A program made the translations under genes and the position numbers. Below are positions 37,847-47,784 of a stretch of DNA of 64,000 nt, piece after piece. Position 1 is the first letter of the stretch. Each line of letters begins with the position of its first letter. The stretch is from MPNO01 sp965200535. Lineage in GTDB: Bacteria > Pseudomonadota > Alphaproteobacteria > MPNO01. Where the stretch lies: positions 186,001-250,000 of the forward strand of contig CBDAUF010000002.1 of assembly GCA_965200535.1 (NCBI GenBank). Direction: 5' to 3'. Below the pieces are notes generated by a model. It did not search any database and was not told where the DNA came from. It saw nothing but the letters and a program-made list of their open reading frames with translations.

Positions 37847-39469
37847 GTGCGGCCCTCGACCGTCGCGCCGGGCGACATAGATGCCTGGCTCGAGGCCGGC
37901 CACTGGTCCACCGAAACGATGGTCGACCGGTACCGCGGCTATGCCGCCGGCATCCCCGACAGAACCGCGTGCCGCGATGCGGAACGCTCCTGGACCTGGG
38001 CGGAGCTGGACGCCGCGGCCGCGCGGATCGCCGAAAGTCTCGCGGTGCGGGGGGTGCCGCGCGATGCCCGCGCGGTCGTCCAGATGCCGTCGTCCTGCCG
38101 CGAGATCGTCCTGCGGATCGGTTTCAAGAAGGCGGGGATCATCGGCGTCTTCGTCCCCGTGCAGTGGCGGCGAAAGGAACTCGATTACGTTTTCCGGCAG
38201 GTCGAGCCTGCGGTGCTGGCCATGCACCTGGACCGGGTCGATCCGGGCGTGCATGCCTGGACGGAGGCGGCGGCCGGGAGCCTGGCAGCGCCCCGGCTGC
38301 GCATCGACCTGTCCCCCGGCCCGCCGCTTGCGGGGTGGCTCGGCTGGGACGAGCTCGTCGACCGCCGTGCTGCGGACGACGACCGGCTCGCGGCCCGCGC
38401 CTTTTCCTTCGACGAGGTGTCGCTGATCACCGCGTCCAGCGGCACCAGCGGCCTCGCCAAGCTGTGCGAATGGCCGGAGGGGGCGCAGATGTGCGCCGCC
38501 CGCGGTCTTGCGGCGCGGTTCGGGATCGACGGCGGCGACACTATCGGGGTTTTTGCGCCGATGTCGGGGGCGGCCGGGCTGCTGCCGTGGACGGCGTCGG
38601 GCGCGGTTCCGTGCTCCTACACCTTCCCCGCCAGCTACAAGGCGGCCGATCTGCTCGACGAGATCGAGAGATCGCGCGTCACCCTCGGCACCACGGTGCC
38701 GGTCGTCCTGGCGCGGCTCGCCGGGGCGGATCTGGAAGGCCGGGATCTCGGTTCGCTGCGGGCGCTGCGGGTCGGCACGGCGGCAGCCGACATGAGCGCC
38801 GCGCACAGTTTCGAGCGCCGCACCGGCTGCCGGGTGGTCGTCGCGTCGGGGAGCATGGAATGCCCGGGGTTCAGCCACGCCGGTATTGACGAGCCCGTCG
38901 AGGTTCGGCTCGACGGCTCGGTGGGATTGCCGCTCCCGGGCGGCGAGCTGCGCATCGTGGACGACGACGGCGCGGACCTGCCCGCCGGCGGCATCGGCGA
39001 ACTGCTCGTCCGCGCCCCGTACAGATCGTCCGGGTACTGGCGCGACCCCGAGGCGACGGCGGCGTCCTGGACCGAGGGGTGGTACGCCAGCGGCGATGTC
39101 GGGCGTCTGGACGGCAGCGGACGCCTGACGCTGCTCGGCCGCAAACGGGAGGTCATCAACCGCAGCGGACACAAGATCCTTCCGGTCGAGATCGAGCGCG
39201 AGATTTCCGGTCATCCCGACGTGTTCGAATGCGCCGTGGTGAAGGCGCCGGATGCGGAATACGGGGAGGCGGCCTGGGCCTTCGTCCAGTGCCGCCCCGG
39301 GGCGGCATTCGACGAGGCGGGGTTGGTCCGGGCGCTCCGCGAACGCGGGCTCGCGCGCTACAAGATCCCGGCCCGCTTCGTCGAAGTGGCCGACTTTCCC
39401 CGCATCGGCGGCAGCAAGATAGACAAGGCCCGCCTCCTCGCGTCCGCCCTGGCAAGCGGCGGAGGGTGA
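37847..39469 (+). CDS. AMP-forming acyl-CoA ligase
   Basis: 540 aa. It activates a carboxylate via acyl-AMP to a CoA thioester. The phosphate-binding motif is SLITASSGTSGLAKL, the later motif is WYASGDVGRLDGSGRLTLLG, followed by GRKREVINRSGHKILPVEIE, the hinge and C-terminal domain; the catalytic Lys is in GGSKIDKARLL. GTG 37847 is used, with GGAAGG nine bases upstream. Probably in one unit with the enoyl-CoA hydratase and convergent with the TRAP genes. No substrate is indicated. Confidence 0.92.
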   Translation: MRPSTVAPGDIDAWLEAGHWSTETMVDRYRGYAAGIPDRTACRDAERSWTWAELDAAAARIAESLAVRGVPRDARAVVQMPSSCREIVLRIGFKKAGIIGVFVPVQWRRKELDYVFRQVEPAVLAMHLDRVDPGVHAWTEAAAGSLAAPRLRIDLSPGPPLAGWLGWDELVDRRAADDDRLAARAFSFDEVSLITASSGTSGLAKLCEWPEGAQMCAARGLAARFGIDGGDTIGVFAPMSGAAGLLPWTASGAVPCSYTFPASYKAADLLDEIERSRVTLGTTVPVVLARLAGADLEGRDLGSLRALRVGTAAADMSAAHSFERRTGCRVVVASGSMECPGFSHAGIDEPVEVRLDGSVGLPLPGGELRIVDDDGADLPAGGIGELLVRAPYRSSGYWRDPEATAASWTEGWYASGDVGRLDGSGRLTLLGRKREVINRSGHKILPVEIEREISGHPDVFECAVVKAPDAEYGEAAWAFVQCRPGAAFDEAGLVRALRERGLARYKIPARFVEVADFPRIGGSKIDKARLLASALASGGG

Positions 39470-39494
39470 GGGCGCCCGCGGCCGGGCGGCCCTC
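39468..39494. terminator. Bidirectional hairpin between convergent genes
   Basis: GAGGGC-GCCCG-CGGC-CGGGC-G-GCCCTC overlaps the stop codons of both the ligase and the TRAP permease. No T-tract; probably a shared terminator. Confidence 0.45.
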
Positions 39495-41973
39495 AGCCGT
39501 CGCCGGCGGTTCCGGCGGAGCGCCAGATGTGGAGGACGGCGATCAGGCCCGCGCCCGCGGCATAGGCGTGATACCGCAAGTCGTCGCCCGACCCCGTCAG
39601 CATGGCGGCGAAGGGGCCGACGGGAAGGAGCAGGCAGGCCGCTGCCGCGAGCCAGAAGCCCCGCTCGAACGGTATGCGCCGCCGGCCGAGCCCGTAACCC
39701 TCGAGAAACCGCGCCCATGCGAGAACCCCCAGCACGCAGGCGCCGACCGTGATCGCGACATCGGCGGCGTCGCTTTCGAGCAGCAGGGGCGTGTAGACGA
39801 ACAGAAACGGCATGACCAGGATCATCGAGGCGAGTTTCAGCGCCTGGTTGCCGGTTCTCACCGGATCCCCCTGCGAGATCGAGCTCGCGGCGTATGCGGC
39901 GAGCGCCACCGGCGGGGTGACCGCGCTGACCACGGCCACCCAGTAGCTGATCATATGGGCCGCGAGGCTCGAGACGCCGAACTGGGTCAGGGCGCCGACC
40001 GCAAAGATCGCCAGGATCACGTAGCTGGCGACGATCGGGAGCCCCATGCCGACGATGTATCCTGCGACGATGACCCAGAAGATGGTGACCGGCAGCAGGC
40101 CCCCGCTGGCGCTGATCAATATGCCCGAGATGCGCCCCGGCAGGTCGCTCTGGGTCGCTGCGGAGAGCAGGATCCCCAGCACCCCTGCGATACAGCTGAC
40201 GACGAGGGTGTTGCGGGCGCCGGCTTCCAGCGACGCCCAGATCATGCGCGACAATTCGCGCGCGACATCGCCGAGCCCGGCGACCGGCCGTGTGTCGTCC
40301 GGCAGGCCGATCATGTTGGCGTCCGAAACCCGGACGGCGGCGGTTTCCCCGGCGGGGCCGGAGCGGAGGATCTCGACGGTTCGCAGGAGGATGAAGACGA
40401 ACAGGCCCCAATAGGCCGCGTCGCCGGCGCCGATGCCGACATGATCGTCGACGAACCAGACGAACGGGGCGCCGATGTCGAGCCCGAACAGATAGACCAG
40501 GAGCGCTGCCGCGGCGGAGATCGCGAGGAAGGGTTTCCAGCGCATCCGCGCCGTCGGCACCGCGACCAGGAGATCGGAGAGCTTCAGCATGACGATGAGC
40601 AGGATCGTCTTGGCGGCTGCGAGAAATGCGGAATCCCCGATCACCAGGAAATAGATCATCGCGGGGATCGGAAGCAGAAGATGCAGACGCGGCAAGAGCA
40701 GGCGCCAGGCCGGGAGTTCGTCCCCCGGGACCCCGTGCAGCCGGTCGCGGACCGCCCGGAAATAGACGATCAGCCCGACCGAGAAATAGTAGAGGAGGGC
40801 CGGGATGACCGCGATCTTGATGATTTCGAAATAGCTGGTTTCGGTCAGTTCCGCGAGCAGGAACGCGCCCGCCCCCATGATCGGCGGCATGTAGGCGCCG
40901 CCGGTCGATGCCGCCGCCTCGACGCCGCCGGCGAATTCGGAGCGGTATCCGACGCGCTTCATCAGCGGTATCGTGAACGTCCCGGTGGTCATCACGTTGG
41001 CGACGCCGCTCCCCGAAATCATCCCGAAGAAGCCGCTGCTGATGACCGCCGCGAGCCCGGGGCCGCCGGTTCTCTGGCCGGTGATCCGGTAGGCGGTATT
41101 GATGATCAGCGCGCCGAGGCCGGTTTTTTCGAGAAAGGCGCCGAGGATCACGAAGATCACGATGAAGGTTGCGAAGACCTCGACGATGAGCCCCAGCATG
41201 CCCTCGGTCGACAGCATCAGGAACTCCATCACCCGCGCCGCCCGGTTGCCGGGGTGGTTGAGGGCGCCCGGCATGGCGCGCGCGACGATATCGAAGGAGT
41301 AGAGGAAGAAGAGGAAACCGAGCAGCGGGATGACCGGCCCGACGATGCGGCGCGCGATCTCGAAACTCACCGCCGCCATCATCACGGCGAAGATGACCAG
41401 TTCGGAGGGAACGCGGCCGCCCACATTGGTCTGCAGCTCGACCAGGTTGATCCCCCACCAGAGGACCGATCCGACCGCCCCGGCAAGGAACAGGACGTCG
41501 GACAGGACCAGGCGGTCGTCCTGCCGCCGGCGCATGCCCTCGAACAGGTAGAGGCCCGCTCCGAACAGGGTGCCGGCCAGCCCGGCGATCCACACCCCGG
41601 CTCCCCGGTGGTAGCGCCAGTACTCCTCCTGGCTGCCCGTCTGCCAGTGGACCCAGACGGCGATCGATGCGCACAGCATGACGAGGCCGGAGACGGCGAA
41701 CAGTTCGTCAAGCCAGACGAAGCCGTCCCGGATCGAGCGCCGCCGCCCCTTGAACAGCAGCAGGGACATGACGGCCACGCCCATGAAGAACGTGCCCTTG
41801 AAGATTTCCGAAACCGGCGGTCCGAAGAAGGATATGTAGAGAAAAAAGCAGGAATACGCGACGCAGACCGACGAAAACAGGATGCGCGGCACGCCCGACA
41901 TACGCCGCGGGACGGCCATCTCCTCGCCGATCAGGCCGATCCGCATCATGGCGGCGAGGAACCTTCCGCTCAC
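39493..41973 (-). CDS. TRAP transporter fused permease (TAXI type, DctQM-like)
   Basis: 826 aa membrane protein with about 18 hydrophobic segments. The small-subunit-like N-terminal part is fused to the large (DctM-like) permease, which carries ISSGFFGMISGSGVANVMTT and GAYMPPIMGAGAFLLAE, hallmarks of TAXI-TRAP permeases. It uses a sodium gradient to import an organic acid delivered by the binding protein encoded 83 nt upstream. Start: GTG 41973 as given; ATG 41952 or 41949 are alternatives. The C-terminal 80 residues contain extra hydrophobic helices. Confidence 0.92.
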   Translation of the reverse strand: MSGRFLAAMMRIGLIGEEMAVPRRMSGVPRILFSSVCVAYSCFFLYISFFGPPVSEIFKGTFFMGVAVMSLLLFKGRRRSIRDGFVWLDELFAVSGLVMLCASIAVWVHWQTGSQEEYWRYHRGAGVWIAGLAGTLFGAGLYLFEGMRRRQDDRLVLSDVLFLAGAVGSVLWWGINLVELQTNVGGRVPSELVIFAVMMAAVSFEIARRIVGPVIPLLGFLFFLYSFDIVARAMPGALNHPGNRAARVMEFLMLSTEGMLGLIVEVFATFIVIFVILGAFLEKTGLGALIINTAYRITGQRTGGPGLAAVISSGFFGMISGSGVANVMTTGTFTIPLMKRVGYRSEFAGGVEAAASTGGAYMPPIMGAGAFLLAELTETSYFEIIKIAVIPALLYYFSVGLIVYFRAVRDRLHGVPGDELPAWRLLLPRLHLLLPIPAMIYFLVIGDSAFLAAAKTILLIVMLKLSDLLVAVPTARMRWKPFLAISAAAALLVYLFGLDIGAPFVWFVDDHVGIGAGDAAYWGLFVFILLRTVEILRSGPAGETAAVRVSDANMIGLPDDTRPVAGLGDVARELSRMIWASLEAGARNTLVVSCIAGVLGILLSAATQSDLPGRISGILISASGGLLPVTIFWVIVAGYIVGMGLPIVASYVILAIFAVGALTQFGVSSLAAHMISYWVAVVSAVTPPVALAAYAASSISQGDPVRTGNQALKLASMILVMPFLFVYTPLLLESDAADVAITVGACVLGVLAWARFLEGYGLGRRRIPFERGFWLAAAACLLLPVGPFAAMLTGSGDDLRYHAYAAGAGLIAVLHIWRSAGTAGDG

Positions 41974-42056
41974 AGGCCGCTATCCTGTCGGGCGCCGCAG
42001 GAGGCGCGGGGCGCCGCCGTCCCCCGCGCCGTTATTTCGATCCGCGGGCTTCGGCG

Positions 42057-43040
42057 TCAGTACCCGCTGACGCTCTCCGCCGCGATCTCGAAGCCGCGGC
42101 TCTTCCAGTACCGGGCGGCCGCGGGATGCACGGGAATGCCCACCGCCTTGAGGTTGCTGAAGTCGCCGCTGAGCGTCTTCCAGTACTTGGCGGTCTGGGT
42201 CAGCTTCTTCAGGTTCTCGGGCTCGGCGATGACCGACAGCAGGTCGTGTATCGCGTTTTCGGACACGCGTTTGTTGGCCACCCAGTACACGTCATAGGAA
42301 ATGGAACGCGCCGGCCCGGCCATGCCGCGCACATCCTTCTGCACCGGGATCGTGACGGCGGCGTAGAACGGGTTCTGGGCGATGACCGACTTCTGTTCCG
42401 CCTCGGTCAACCCGATATAGCGCACCGGCTTGGTCAGGGAGAGCTGGGTGAGCGCCGGGATCAGGAAGGGCGTTCCGGCCGAGCAGAAAACGTCGATCTG
42501 GCGGTCTCCGAGCGCCCGCGCGGAGGCGGCGAAGCCGAGATTGCGGACCTTGATCTTCTCGAGGACGCCGGCGCCCTTCATGATGTTGCGGCAGTTGACG
42601 TTGCTGCCCGAGCCCTTGTTGAGCAGGTTCACCACCTTGCCGTCAAAATCGGCAAACGACTTGATCGGGCTGTCGGCCAGGACCGCAACGATCTGCGATT
42701 GCTTGCGGACGTTGGCGATGATGCGGAAATCCTTGCTCGGCCCGTCCTTCTTGAACAGGCTGACGCCGTTCCAGGCCTGATACACTTGGCCGACATGGCC
42801 CCAGGCGAGATCGAAGTCGCCGAGCGACACGCGCCGGACATTGTCGACCGACCCGTTGGAGGGGGAGTAGTTGAACTTGTACTTGTCGCCGAGCGACGCG
42901 TTGAGGAGCTGGGCCCCGGCGCTGACCGACGGATGCCAGCCGCCGCCGGTCGGGCCGCCGCCGATGCGGTACTGTTCGGCGGCGTGCGCCGCCCCGATGA
43001 ACGCCAGCGCCGTTGCCGCGCCGATCACGCATTTCCTCAT
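42057..43040 (-). CDS. TAXI-family TRAP solute-binding protein
   Basis: 327 aa. The signal peptide MRKCVIGAATALAFIGAAHA is followed by the TAXI core: YRIGGGPTGGGWHPSVSAGA (phosphate-binding-like loop), GDFDLAWGHVGQVYQAW, GKVVNLLNKGSGSNV and DVFCSAGTPF. It binds the substrate in the periplasm and hands it to the fused permease downstream. AGGAGG lies upstream of ATG 43040. The upstream cupin gene is 55 nt away on the same strand. Confidence 0.93.
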   Translation of the reverse strand: MRKCVIGAATALAFIGAAHAAEQYRIGGGPTGGGWHPSVSAGAQLLNASLGDKYKFNYSPSNGSVDNVRRVSLGDFDLAWGHVGQVYQAWNGVSLFKKDGPSKDFRIIANVRKQSQIVAVLADSPIKSFADFDGKVVNLLNKGSGSNVNCRNIMKGAGVLEKIKVRNLGFAASARALGDRQIDVFCSAGTPFLIPALTQLSLTKPVRYIGLTEAEQKSVIAQNPFYAAVTIPVQKDVRGMAGPARSISYDVYWVANKRVSENAIHDLLSVIAEPENLKKLTQTAKYWKTLSGDFSNLKAVGIPVHPAAARYWKSRGFEIAAESVSGY

Positions 43041-43095
43041 TTCATCCTCCTGGTAATGACTGGAGGCCGGCCTGTCGGCGGCCGGCCGGAGGCGG

Positions 43096-43509
43096 TCAGC
43101 CGCCGCTGTCCACCGGCGTGCCGGCGATCCCGTGCCGCAGATCCTTGCAGGTGAAGAATTTGGCGTCCGCCCCGGGGGGCACATCGACGCTGTGAACGAT
43201 GCCCGCCGGAATGTAGATCAGTTCGCCCGGGCCGACTTGGCGCTCCTCGCCGTCGACGACCGCCCTGAGCTGGCCTTCCATCAGGTAAATCCACTGTTCG
43301 TTGGGGTGCGTATGGGGCGCGGAAGACTGCCCTGCCGGGATCGTCATGATACCGACCTGCGTGAGTTCGCCCTCGACGACCGGGCCGAAGGTCGGGGCGT
43401 AGCCGGGGCCGGCCTCGAGCCCGGCCAGACTGGCCACATCGAAGTAGTACTGCCCCTGGCCGCCCTTGTAGGCGCCTTCCGTGAGTGTCTGCGCCGGCGT
43501 ACCGGTCAT
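43096..43509 (-). CDS. Cupin-domain protein (137 aa)
   Basis: A single conserved-barrel cupin: motif 1 APHTHPNEQWIYLMEG (metal-binding His, His and Glu-like positions) and motif 2 PGELIYIPAGIVHSV. The metal site appears complete, so it could be a small dioxygenase, isomerase or sensor. GGAGGG precedes ATG 43509. It heads the leftward TAXI-TRAP unit and is divergent from the ABC importer operon; the 138-bp spacer must hold both promoters. Function beyond the fold cannot be told. Confidence 0.85.
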   Translation of the reverse strand: MTGTPAQTLTEGAYKGGQGQYYFDVASLAGLEAGPGYAPTFGPVVEGELTQVGIMTIPAGQSSAPHTHPNEQWIYLMEGQLRAVVDGEERQVGPGELIYIPAGIVHSVDVPPGADAKFFTCKDLRHGIAGTPVDSGG

Positions 43510-43647
43510 GAATTTCCCTCCGCTGTCGGACCCGCCCGGGCGTGCTCCGACGGGCTGCGGGCCGGTTTCCCGATTGTCGCCGCCCGGCCGATTGACTATA
43601 CAGGATCGCCAGCGTGCGCACGATGAAAAACAATGGAGGAGGGCTTC

Positions 43648-44757
43648 ATGACTGAGATGCGGTTCCAGCGAGTTGCGGCCGCCGCGGCGGCGGCCTTGTT
43701 GACGGGGGCGGCGGGAGCACTCGCGGCAGACCTTAGCCCGCAGGAGGCGAAGCTGGTCGAGGCGGCCCGCGCCGAGGGTGCGGTGACACTGATCAATCCG
43801 CTCTTCAGCGACCGGACCGGGCGGCGGCTCGGCGAGGCGTTCATCAAGCGCTACAATCTCGGCGACGGCTTCAAGTTCAATAATCTGCGCAAGGGGACAG
43901 GCGCGACCGTTTCCCAGATCCGCCAGGAGATCAAGGCAGGAAAATTCACGGTCGATGTCGCTCTGGTCAGCGCGCCGGGGTTCTTCGCCAACGCCGTCAA
44001 GCACGGAGCCTTCGAAAAGCTCGACAGCGGAAACTGGAAGGACAGCGAAAGCGTAGCGAAGGCGGCGGGGCAGTATTTCGAGTACCCCTATGTCGTTACT
44101 CCGCTGGCTTATACGTTCCAGCCGGTATGGAATACCTCCTGTCCGGGAATGGAGAATTTCAGCGTATCGAGCTACGCCGATACGACCGTCGCCCAGGTCA
44201 AGGGCAAGACGATCGCCTCCGACATCACCAAAAGCTTCACCTATACCAACACGGTCATCGCGCTGCAGAAGGCCGGCATTGTCGATTTCGACAAATTCTG
44301 GCCCAAGCTCAAGGCGACGGATCCCATCGTCGAGTTCCGTACCGAGCCGAAAATGCAGATGGTCATTTCATGCCAGCGGCCGTTCGACATGTGGAACCTG
44401 ACGGGCCGCGTCTACCAGAACGTGCTCAAACAACCGAAGCTCAAGGACAAGATCAAGATCGGCGCCTATAAGGAAGGGCAGGTCATGCTCGGCAACCAGG
44501 CCGCCGTTCTCAAGGGCTCCCGGCATCCCAACGCGGGCAAGCTTCTGGTCGAATTCCTGCTGAGCAAGGAGGGGGCCGACCTCTTTGTCGAAGGCGAGGC
44601 CATCTATACCTTCCGGGCGGGGTACAAGCCGCCCGCGGCCGCGGCGCCGTTCCTCATCGACATGTCGTCGCAGAAACTCGTCGGCCTCGACGACTGGGTC
44701 GGCGCGCAACGCGAATTCAAGGCGGTTCGCGGCCTGTGGCAGGACAATTTCCGCTGA
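43648..44757 (+). CDS. ABC importer periplasmic binding protein (iron/phosphonate-type family)
   Basis: 369 aa. The signal peptide MTEMRFQRVAAAAAAALLTG continues to a cleavage near ALAADL. The mature part is a type 2 periplasmic protein (ARAEGAVTLINPLFSDRTGR, FTVDVALVSAPGFFA, YPYVVTPLAYTFQP, GSRHPNAGKLLVEFLLS), like binding proteins of Fe3+ or aminoethylphosphonate importers, but specificity is not visible. ATG 43648 follows GGAGGAGGG. First gene of a rightward operon with a two-domain permease and two ATPases. Confidence 0.9.
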   Translation: MTEMRFQRVAAAAAAALLTGAAGALAADLSPQEAKLVEAARAEGAVTLINPLFSDRTGRRLGEAFIKRYNLGDGFKFNNLRKGTGATVSQIRQEIKAGKFTVDVALVSAPGFFANAVKHGAFEKLDSGNWKDSESVAKAAGQYFEYPYVVTPLAYTFQPVWNTSCPGMENFSVSSYADTTVAQVKGKTIASDITKSFTYTNTVIALQKAGIVDFDKFWPKLKATDPIVEFRTEPKMQMVISCQRPFDMWNLTGRVYQNVLKQPKLKDKIKIGAYKEGQVMLGNQAAVLKGSRHPNAGKLLVEFLLSKEGADLFVEGEAIYTFRAGYKPPAAAAPFLIDMSSQKLVGLDDWVGAQREFKAVRGLWQDNFR

Positions 44758-44770
44758 TCGGCGGGTGAGC

Positions 44771-44799
44771 GCGCGGGGCTCCCGGCGGGAGCTCCGCGC
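44771..44799 (+). terminator. Intercistronic attenuator between binding protein and permease
   Basis: GCGCGGGGCTCCC - GGC - GGGAGCTCCGCGC forms a 13-bp stem with one G-U pair, followed by ATTCTCC. A second hairpin follows (CATCCGC...GCGGATG, 44821-44850). Such structures often keep binding-protein mRNA in excess. Confidence 0.65.
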
Positions 44800-44932
44800 A
44801 TTCTCCGACCGGGGTTCCGACATCCGCCGGGGGCAGCCGCCCCGCGGATGCCGGGCGTCGTTGGCGCCCTTGCTCCCCGCCCTCAGCATGCCGACAGGCG
44901 ATCGATGACTCCTCGGGCAGGATCGTAGTGCG

Positions 44933-46672
44933 ATGACGGCCTTGTCCCGCGTCGACGGGCGGCTCGCCAACCGGCTGCGCGGGCTGTTTACCCAGGAAAA
45001 TATCGCGACCATGGTGGTGAGTGCCATCATCGGCACCGCCGTCATCGTTCCCCTCGTCGTGCTCATGGTGAGCAGTTTTCTCGTCCTCGACCCGCTCGGA
45101 TGGGACACCGAATGGGGCTTCGACAACTATGTGACGTTGTTCACCGACCGGGTCATTCCGGGAGCGTTCCTCAACACCATCATCATTAGCACGGGATCGA
45201 CGGTGGTCGCGGTGGTGCTCGGCGTGGCGCTGGCGTGGATCAACGCCCGCACCAACTGCCCGCTGCGCGACTATCTCGAGCCCTACAACCTGATTCCGTT
45301 CTTCCTGAGCCCGTTCGTGGGGGCGATCGCCTGGCACAATCTCGCGGCGCCCGAGGTCGGGCTGCTCAACGGCTGGGCCCGCGACTTGCTGGGGATCGAG
45401 ACCCATCTGTTCAATGTCGACAATATCTGGGGCGTGATCTGGGTGACCGGAATCTTCTTCACGCCGCTCGTCTATCTCTTTGTCGTCGGTTCGCTGCGGC
45501 GCATGGATCCGTCGCTCGAGGACAGCGCCCGCACGACGGGCGCGGGACTGCTGCGGACCACGCTGACGGTTACCCTGCCCCTGGTCATGCCCAGCATTCT
45601 CTCCGGCGCGATCATCGTCTTCGTGACCAGCGCCGGCGAGTTCGGCGTGCCCTTCAAGCTGAGCGCGCCCTACGGGTGGGAGACCCTGACGACCCAGATC
45701 TTCGCCAAGGCCGTCGGCGACGACGCCAATCACTATCTCGGCGCGACGATGAGCATGGCGCTGGGCCTGATTACGGTCTTCCTGATATGGATCCAGCAGC
45801 GCTACATCGCGCCGCGGTCATTCACCACGGTGACCGGCAAGGGGTACCGCCCCAACGTGCTCGATCTCGGGCGCTGGAAATGGGTCGCGCTCGCGTTCAA
45901 TGTCTTCTACATCGTGGTCGCGGTGATCCTGCCGATCCTCTGCCTCATCATCGTCAGTCTGCACCCGGTCTGGACAGCGGAGATCCAGCTGTCGGAACTG
46001 ACGCTGCGAAATTACGAAAAGACGCTTTTCTTCTGGCGGCCCGACAGCATCGAGGCCGCGACAAACGGGATTCTCAACAGCTTTTTCCTCGCGTTTACCG
46101 GCGCGAGCATCGCGATGGTCATGGCGCTTGTCGTGAGCTACATGATCCACCGCACCAAGGGTTTCGGATCGCGGCTCATAGACTTTCTGTGTGTGGTGCC
46201 GATCGGGTTTCCCGGAATCGTGCTGGCTATGGGGGTCCTGGTCACCTACATCCAGACGCCGATCTACGCGACCCTTTGGATCCTCATGCTGGGCTATATC
46301 ACCCGGTTCTTCCCCTACGGCCAGCGCAATATTTCCTCGATCATGCTGGCGATTTCGGAAGAACTCGATCAGAGCTCGCGCATGGCCGGCGCGACCTGGT
46401 TCACCACGCTGCGCCGGATCACCATCCCCCTTCTGAAACCGGGAATCTTTGCCGGCTGGGTGCTGTTGTTCATCATATACCTGCGCGAGCTGTCGATCTC
46501 GATCATCCTCTATACAAGCGGCACCGAGACCCTTTCTGTCGGCGTCTATTACCTGACCAACTTCGAGAACGAGCCCCTCACCGCTGCATTGTCCATGGCG
46601 CAGACGGTGGTCCTGCTGATCTGTATCTACCTGTTCCGGCGCGTTGCGGGGCGGGAGGCCCTCACGGCATGA
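44933..46672 (+). CDS. ABC importer permease, two fused membrane domains
   Basis: 579 aa with about 12 membrane segments. Two EAA loops contact the ATPases: EDSARTTGAGLLRTTLTVTL in the first half and ELDQSSRMAGATWFTTLRRI in the second, so one chain replaces a permease dimer, as in the FbpB/ThiP group. The stop overlaps the next start (ATGA), indicating coupled translation. AGGA lies 11 bases before ATG 44933. The 175-bp gap to the binding-protein gene holds two hairpins. Confidence 0.92.
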   Translation: MTALSRVDGRLANRLRGLFTQENIATMVVSAIIGTAVIVPLVVLMVSSFLVLDPLGWDTEWGFDNYVTLFTDRVIPGAFLNTIIISTGSTVVAVVLGVALAWINARTNCPLRDYLEPYNLIPFFLSPFVGAIAWHNLAAPEVGLLNGWARDLLGIETHLFNVDNIWGVIWVTGIFFTPLVYLFVVGSLRRMDPSLEDSARTTGAGLLRTTLTVTLPLVMPSILSGAIIVFVTSAGEFGVPFKLSAPYGWETLTTQIFAKAVGDDANHYLGATMSMALGLITVFLIWIQQRYIAPRSFTTVTGKGYRPNVLDLGRWKWVALAFNVFYIVVAVILPILCLIIVSLHPVWTAEIQLSELTLRNYEKTLFFWRPDSIEAATNGILNSFFLAFTGASIAMVMALVVSYMIHRTKGFGSRLIDFLCVVPIGFPGIVLAMGVLVTYIQTPIYATLWILMLGYITRFFPYGQRNISSIMLAISEELDQSSRMAGATWFTTLRRITIPLLKPGIFAGWVLLFIIYLRELSISIILYTSGTETLSVGVYYLTNFENEPLTAALSMAQTVVLLICIYLFRRVAGREALTA

Positions 46673-47784
46673 ATACCGGCGGGGCAGCGCGGGCGTTTCC
46701 CTATCTGGAGGTCACCGACCTCGTCAAATGGTACGGCGGCGACCGCGCCGTGGACGGCGTCTCCTTTTCCGTACACAAGGGCCAGTTTCTCACCCTTCTC
46801 GGGCCGTCGGGCTGCGGCAAGACGACCACGTTGATGAGTATCGCGGGGCTGCACGCCATAGATTCGGGCAGGATCCGGGTCGGGGACGTCGTTTATACCG
46901 CGCCGCAAGAGAATATCTTTCTCGCTCCGGAGAAACGCGATATCGGCATGGTCTTCCAGAGCTACGCCATATGGCCGCACATGACCGTCGCCCAGAATGT
47001 CGCCTATCCCCTCGAGATCCGGAAATTCGGCCGGTCCGAAAGGGACGACCGGGTTGCCGAGGTGTTGCGGCTAGTCAATCTCTCCGACATGGCCGACAAG
47101 CTGGCAACGCAGCTGTCCGGCGGCCAGCAGCAGCGCGCCTCGCTTGCGCGCGCGATCGTGGCCAACCCGCGGCTGCTCCTGTTCGACGAACCGCTTTCCA
47201 ATCTCGACCTCAAGCTGCGGGAACAGATGCGGGTCGAACTCAAGCGCATCCAGAACGAGGTCGGAATCACCTCGATCTATGTGACCCACGACCAGGCCGA
47301 GGCGCTTGTCATGAGCGACGACATCATCGTCATGAGCAAGGGCCGCATCGAACAGCAGGGCGGGCCGGTCCAGATTTACGGCAACCCGGTGAACCGTTAT
47401 GTCAGCAACTTCATCGGGGTCGCCAATCTGCTCAGGGGGCGCGTGGTGCGGATCGAACCGGACGGCGAAGCCCGGTTCGAGATATCTGAAGGCGGCGCTG
47501 CCGTCACCCTCGCCTGCCGTTCGGGCAGCAGCGTCCGCGAGGGGGACGAGGCCGTCCTGTCGGTGCGGCCCGAGAACGTCCATGCAGAACGGGAACGCCC
47601 CGACGGGCCGGAGATCATGGGAGAGGTCGTCGACGCCATCTTTCTCGGCAATCATGTGGATTGCCGCATCCTCTGGCACGATTACGAATGGAAGGTGCTC
47701 GCGCACCCGCGGGACAGGCTGCGCCGCGGCGAGCGCGTGTACCTGCGGTTCGATGACGACCGCATGCTGGCGGTGAAACCGTGA
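46669..47784 (+). CDS. ABC importer ATPase 1
   Basis: 371 aa. Walker A GPSGCGKTTTL, signature LSGGQQQRASLARAI, Walker B LLLFDEPLSNLD, and switch His in YVTHDQAEALVMSD. A C-terminal TOBE-like regulatory region (about 280-371) follows, as in the Pot/Fbp/Ugp ATPases. It hydrolyses ATP to drive import through the fused permease. The start overlaps the permease stop, and the end overlaps ATPase 2 by 4 nt (GTGA). Confidence 0.95.
   Translation: MNTGGAARAFPYLEVTDLVKWYGGDRAVDGVSFSVHKGQFLTLLGPSGCGKTTTLMSIAGLHAIDSGRIRVGDVVYTAPQENIFLAPEKRDIGMVFQSYAIWPHMTVAQNVAYPLEIRKFGRSERDDRVAEVLRLVNLSDMADKLATQLSGGQQQRASLARAIVANPRLLLFDEPLSNLDLKLREQMRVELKRIQNEVGITSIYVTHDQAEALVMSDDIIVMSKGRIEQQGGPVQIYGNPVNRYVSNFIGVANLLRGRVVRIEPDGEARFEISEGGAAVTLACRSGSSVREGDEAVLSVRPENVHAERERPDGPEIMGEVVDAIFLGNHVDCRILWHDYEWKVLAHPRDRLRRGERVYLRFDDDRMLAVKP

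Noticed and set aside
35876..41674. A 1932-codon leftward open frame
   Set aside because: Only its last 304 codons are the dehydrogenase. The remainder runs antisense or out of frame to the enoyl-CoA hydratase, ligase and TRAP genes and has Arg/Pro/Gly-rich shadow composition.
43510..43647. Defined promoter boxes in the divergent cupin / ABC spacer
   Set aside because: A TTGACT near 43591 is present but no -10 box at suitable distance, so no site is annotated.
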